DNA of 64,000 bases from Psoroptes ovis. Taxonomy: Eukaryota > Arthropoda > Arachnida > Sarcoptiformes > Psoroptidae. A program made the translations under genes and the position numbers. This document shows, in pieces, positions 61,974 through 64,000 of this stretch. Below the pieces are notes generated by a model. The model was not told the DNA's origin, did no database searches, and was given only the letters and a program-made list of their open reading frames with translations. The stretch spans positions 310,001 through 374,000 of the forward strand of contig PQWQ01000014.1 of NCBI GenBank assembly GCA_002943765.1, written 5' to 3'. Within the stretch, counting starts at the first letter, position 1, and each line of letters begins with the position of its first letter.

Positions 61974-61996
61974 CCCTTGTGATAACGGAACAAGGG
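61974..61996 (+). other. LINE 3' UTR stem-loop
   Basis: CCCTTGT (61974-61980) pairs perfectly with ACAAGGG (61990-61996) around a 9-base loop. It lies about 15 bases before the CAT-repeat tail, where some LINE RTs recognise a 3' hairpin. Confidence 0.6.
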
Positions 61997-62032
61997 TTAT
62001 CTTGCTTGTTCTCCATCATCATCATCATCATC

Positions 62033-62045
62033 ACCATCATGTATG
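62033..62045. repeat. LINE target-site duplication, right
   Basis: Second copy of ACCATCATGTATG, following the (CAT/ATC)n tail at 62012-62032. Confidence 0.88.
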
Positions 62046-62089
62046 TTGGTTGTTTTTTCTTTGGACTCGGTCATATTGATAAATTATGA
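62046..62089 (+). pseudogene. 3' remainder of the last exon of membrane-protein copy 2
   Basis: Together with the target-site copy just before it, this reads MYVGCFFFGLGHIDKL-stop, matching the last exon of copy 1 (MYIGCFIFGFSHINKF-stop) residue for residue apart from five conservative or mild changes. It is now separated from its acceptor by the 4.5-kb LINE. Confidence 0.85.
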
Positions 62090-63548
62090 AGAATTTCATA
62101 TATTCACTTCGACTATTTGCGTTTATTAAGTATTTATATTATGCTAGAATAACTATATTATTGATTCTCTCCAATTATCGGAATTTTAATGAATATCTTC
62201 ATCAAATAAATTCGCAAAATCTATATTTTCGTTTTATGAAAAAATTCACTGCTGATCTAATATTATTTCCACTCTTGATTTCCTACTATAATTATTCTAT
62301 TGTTTTGATTTTCATTTTGTTTTAAACTTCTTTTTCAAAAATCAATAAAGGGAATTGAAATTTTTTCAGAAAATAAAAAGTGTCAAACGAAAAAGAAAGA
62401 AAAAAAATACACGAAAACGAAAACGAATATTGACCGGCAAACAATTGAACGTGAAAAAGTATCTTAAAATATTAGTGGTGAAAGTTTTTTTGCCTGATTT
62501 GAATTATGAATTATAATGCATAAGACAAATGACGTTATTTTGAGGCAAAATTTAAAAAAATTCGAAAAAAACTGGAAATTTCAAGTTATAAATATGCTTA
62601 GATGCAAATTATGGCACGGAATTTTTGGGCGAAAATTAATGATATCCATTAATGCGTCATCAAAATTTTTTTTGACTGAAACATTCAAGATTATTAATTA
62701 TCTAATACGTGGTCTAAAACATTTCTAAATTTAAATGCCTTAACATACGACTGATAAATGGGCAAAATTTGTGTTCCACCTTGCCAATTAGTGTTTTTGT
62801 TTTATTTTTTAAATTAAGGTTAAAACCAACTATTCCAGGAAATTCAAATGGTACAAGTATTTTTTCCAATGAAATATGTTGCATTGACATTCATTGCTGA
62901 ACATTTTCAATCGCTCATTTGTTTGATTACAAAATTATGCACTCAAAATTATAAAAAATCGTTCTTTATTTTCAATGTTGGTTGCATTTTCTGTTTTCAT
63001 CATTTGAATAATCGATTTTGTCATTTTTCATGTGTTCATCATTTCAAACTATTTGATAATCTAAACCAGTCATTCTTAACCTTTTTTTCGCCGCGGCACA
63101 CTGAAAAAAGGAAAAGCCTTTATTTCCAAAATCTTGCGGCACACCAAGTAAGGGAATAGTAAAGGAATGAGTTAGATTTCCGAAATTTGGCGGCACTTTT
63201 TTGGAATCTGGCGGAACACTAAAGTGCCGCGGAACACCGGTTGAGAATGACTGATCTAAACATAATTTTTGTTGTTAATTTCGTTTGAAAAATATTGTTC
63301 ATCATGAATCTAATGTCATGTTGGAAAATATTTCAATGGAAAAGGTTGAAAATTATTATGTATTTAACTATTATCATAAATTGAATTCATATTGTTTTAT
63401 CTACTCTCATTTCGGTTTTTTTTTTTTTTTTTTTTTTTGGTTCAATTAATTGTTGAACTTGAAAATATTCCATTCCTTGTTCGAATTCATTAGATTGTTA
63501 ATTATCATTGAATTGACTACAGATTGAAAAAAAAAATTGAAAAAAAAA
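62090..63548. other. spacer between copies 2 and 3, with hAT MITE
   Basis: Apart from the MITE, AT-rich DNA with patches shared with the upstream DNA of copy 2 (e.g. TTTTCATGTGTTCATCA at 63017 against 55699) and a poly(T) run at about 63418-63439. No gene. Confidence 0.55.
63067..63253. mobile_element. hAT-type MITE (187 bp)
   Basis: Terminal inverted repeats CAGTCATTCTTAACC and GGTTGAGAATGACTG (one mismatch), subterminal CCGCGGCACA/TGCCGCGGAACA inverted copies, and a perfect 8-bp target duplication ATCTAAAC (63059-63066, 63254-63261). The 8-bp duplication and the CAG...CTG ends are hAT features. It is much richer in G and C than its surroundings and has no coding capacity. Confidence 0.92.
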
Positions 63549-64000
63549 ATGTTTTTAAAGATCAAACATTTCTATTATAATCAATTGAAAGAAATAATAA
63601 ATCCAGAAAATATCAGATATTATCGTTGCAAACATGTTTACGAAACTATGTTGATGATAGTATTTCAATCACGTGTAATTTTTTGTTTATTCATACATTT
63701 TTTTAGCCACAATTCAATGATCAAATTTAATATAAATTGCTCCGATCCAATTTGCTTCCTGGTTAAAAAATATAGACCGAATTTGTATCATCAATATTTA
63801 TTTTTTATGCTTGGTTTACCTGGTCTTGGTTTGATTGGCAAATATGTATTTCATTTTAACCCTACCAATACATGGACATTTCAATTACCATATGACATTG
63901 TCATACGTAATTCTGATCATTTGAAAAAGTATAAATTAACCAAAGAAGAGCTAAATATTGCATTTCAACGAAAATGTTCAGAAAATTTGAAACATTATAA
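63549..64000 (+). CDS. multi-pass membrane protein family, copy 3, cut by window end
   Basis: Open from MFLKIKHFYYNQLKE to the last base (about 150 residues), intact where copy 1 is frameshifted (NLYHQYLFFMLGLPGLGLIG). It shares TWTFQLPYDIVIRNSDHL with the other copies exactly. This is the first exon only; whether the rest is intact cannot be seen. It is the best candidate for a working member. Family not recognised; gustatory-receptor-like is only a possibility. Confidence 0.75.
   Translation, partial: MFLKIKHFYYNQLKEIINPENIRYYRCKHVYETMLMIVFQSRVIFCLFIHFFSHNSMIKFNINCSDPICFLVKKYRPNLYHQYLFFMLGLPGLGLIGKYVFHFNPTNTWTFQLPYDIVIRNSDHLKKYKLTKEELNIAFQRKCSENLKHY

Larger units (their letters stand above)
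57561..62032 (+). mobile_element. non-LTR retrotransposon (LINE) with APE endonuclease, RT and RNase H
   Basis: About 4.47 kb, near full length: short 5' leader, ORF1 with zinc knuckles, ORF2 with endonuclease, RT and RNase H, a short 3' UTR with a stem-loop, and a CAT-repeat tail instead of poly(A). RNase H plus zinc-knuckle ORF1 points to the I/Jockey-like group (I, LOA, Ingi or relatives); the clade is not settled. It is inserted in the sense direction in the last exon of membrane-protein copy 2. One frameshift between RT and RNase H. Confidence 0.92.

Noticed and set aside
62012..62040. CAT repeat that might be taken for a short tandem array
   Set aside because: It is the 3' tail of the LINE merging with the target-site duplication. 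No spacers exist here or elsewhere, so no CRISPR-like array.
42734..64000. Firm assignment of the three-copy family to gustatory receptors
   Set aside because: The multi-pass layout and turnover fit, but the C-terminal TYxxxxxQF signature of arthropod gustatory receptors is absent and no other diagnostic motif was seen.
1..64000. tRNA or rRNA genes
   Set aside because: I looked for B-box-like GGTTCGAxxCC and conserved rRNA strings and found none in a convincing context; a covariance-model scan would be needed to exclude divergent tRNAs.

Overview
This is a eukaryotic, very AT-rich window with short introns (57-237 bp), long homopolymer and trinucleotide runs, and animal gene families: an FTZ-F1 nuclear receptor, a class A neuropeptide GPCR, pancreatic-type lipases, ABCG transporters and DRAM/Frag1 proteins. 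An arthropod is certain enough from FTZ-F1; a compact astigmatan (house-dust-mite-like) mite genome is my inference from base composition, intron size and gene content. No rRNA, tRNA or CRISPR array was recognised.

Layout. 1-2582 (+): FTZ-F1, five exons, 5' end outside the window. 5139-9287 (-): two tandem lipase genes. 9843-14151 (-): one gene encoding a full-size ABCG-type transporter, NBD-TMD-NBD-TMD. 17043-18984 (-): a third lipase with a TAG codon in its body and a frame-shifted Asn-rich tail. 25396-27296 (+): neuropeptide GPCR, SIFamide/NPFF-receptor-like. 34935-40180: a tandem duplication of about 2.6 kb, each unit holding one four-exon DRAM-like gene on the minus strand. 42734-44399 (-), 55952-57560 plus 62046-62089 (+), and 63549 to the window end (+): three copies of an unrecognised multi-pass membrane protein family.

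Mobile DNA is concentrated in the last quarter. A young Ty3/gypsy LTR retrotransposon (50133-54684; 258-bp LTRs with one visible difference) carries a textbook -1 frameshift heptamer between gag and pol and a single-base break before the integrase core. A non-LTR retrotransposon with endonuclease, reverse transcriptase and RNase H (57561-62032) sits inside the last exon of the second membrane-protein copy, flanked by a 13-bp duplication. Four ~80-bp mariner-type MITEs (16586, 22772, 33930, 40497) and one 187-bp hAT-type MITE with an 8-bp duplication (63067-63253) complete the set.

There is no operon-like cooperation here. The biology is gene-family turnover: tandem lipases separated by a fused transporter, tandem DRAM genes whose flanking non-coding DNA is more alike than their exons, and a membrane-protein family being broken by separate 4-base indels and a transposon. 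All exon boundaries were derived by hand from splice consensus, frame continuity and comparison between paralogues; no transcript evidence was available.
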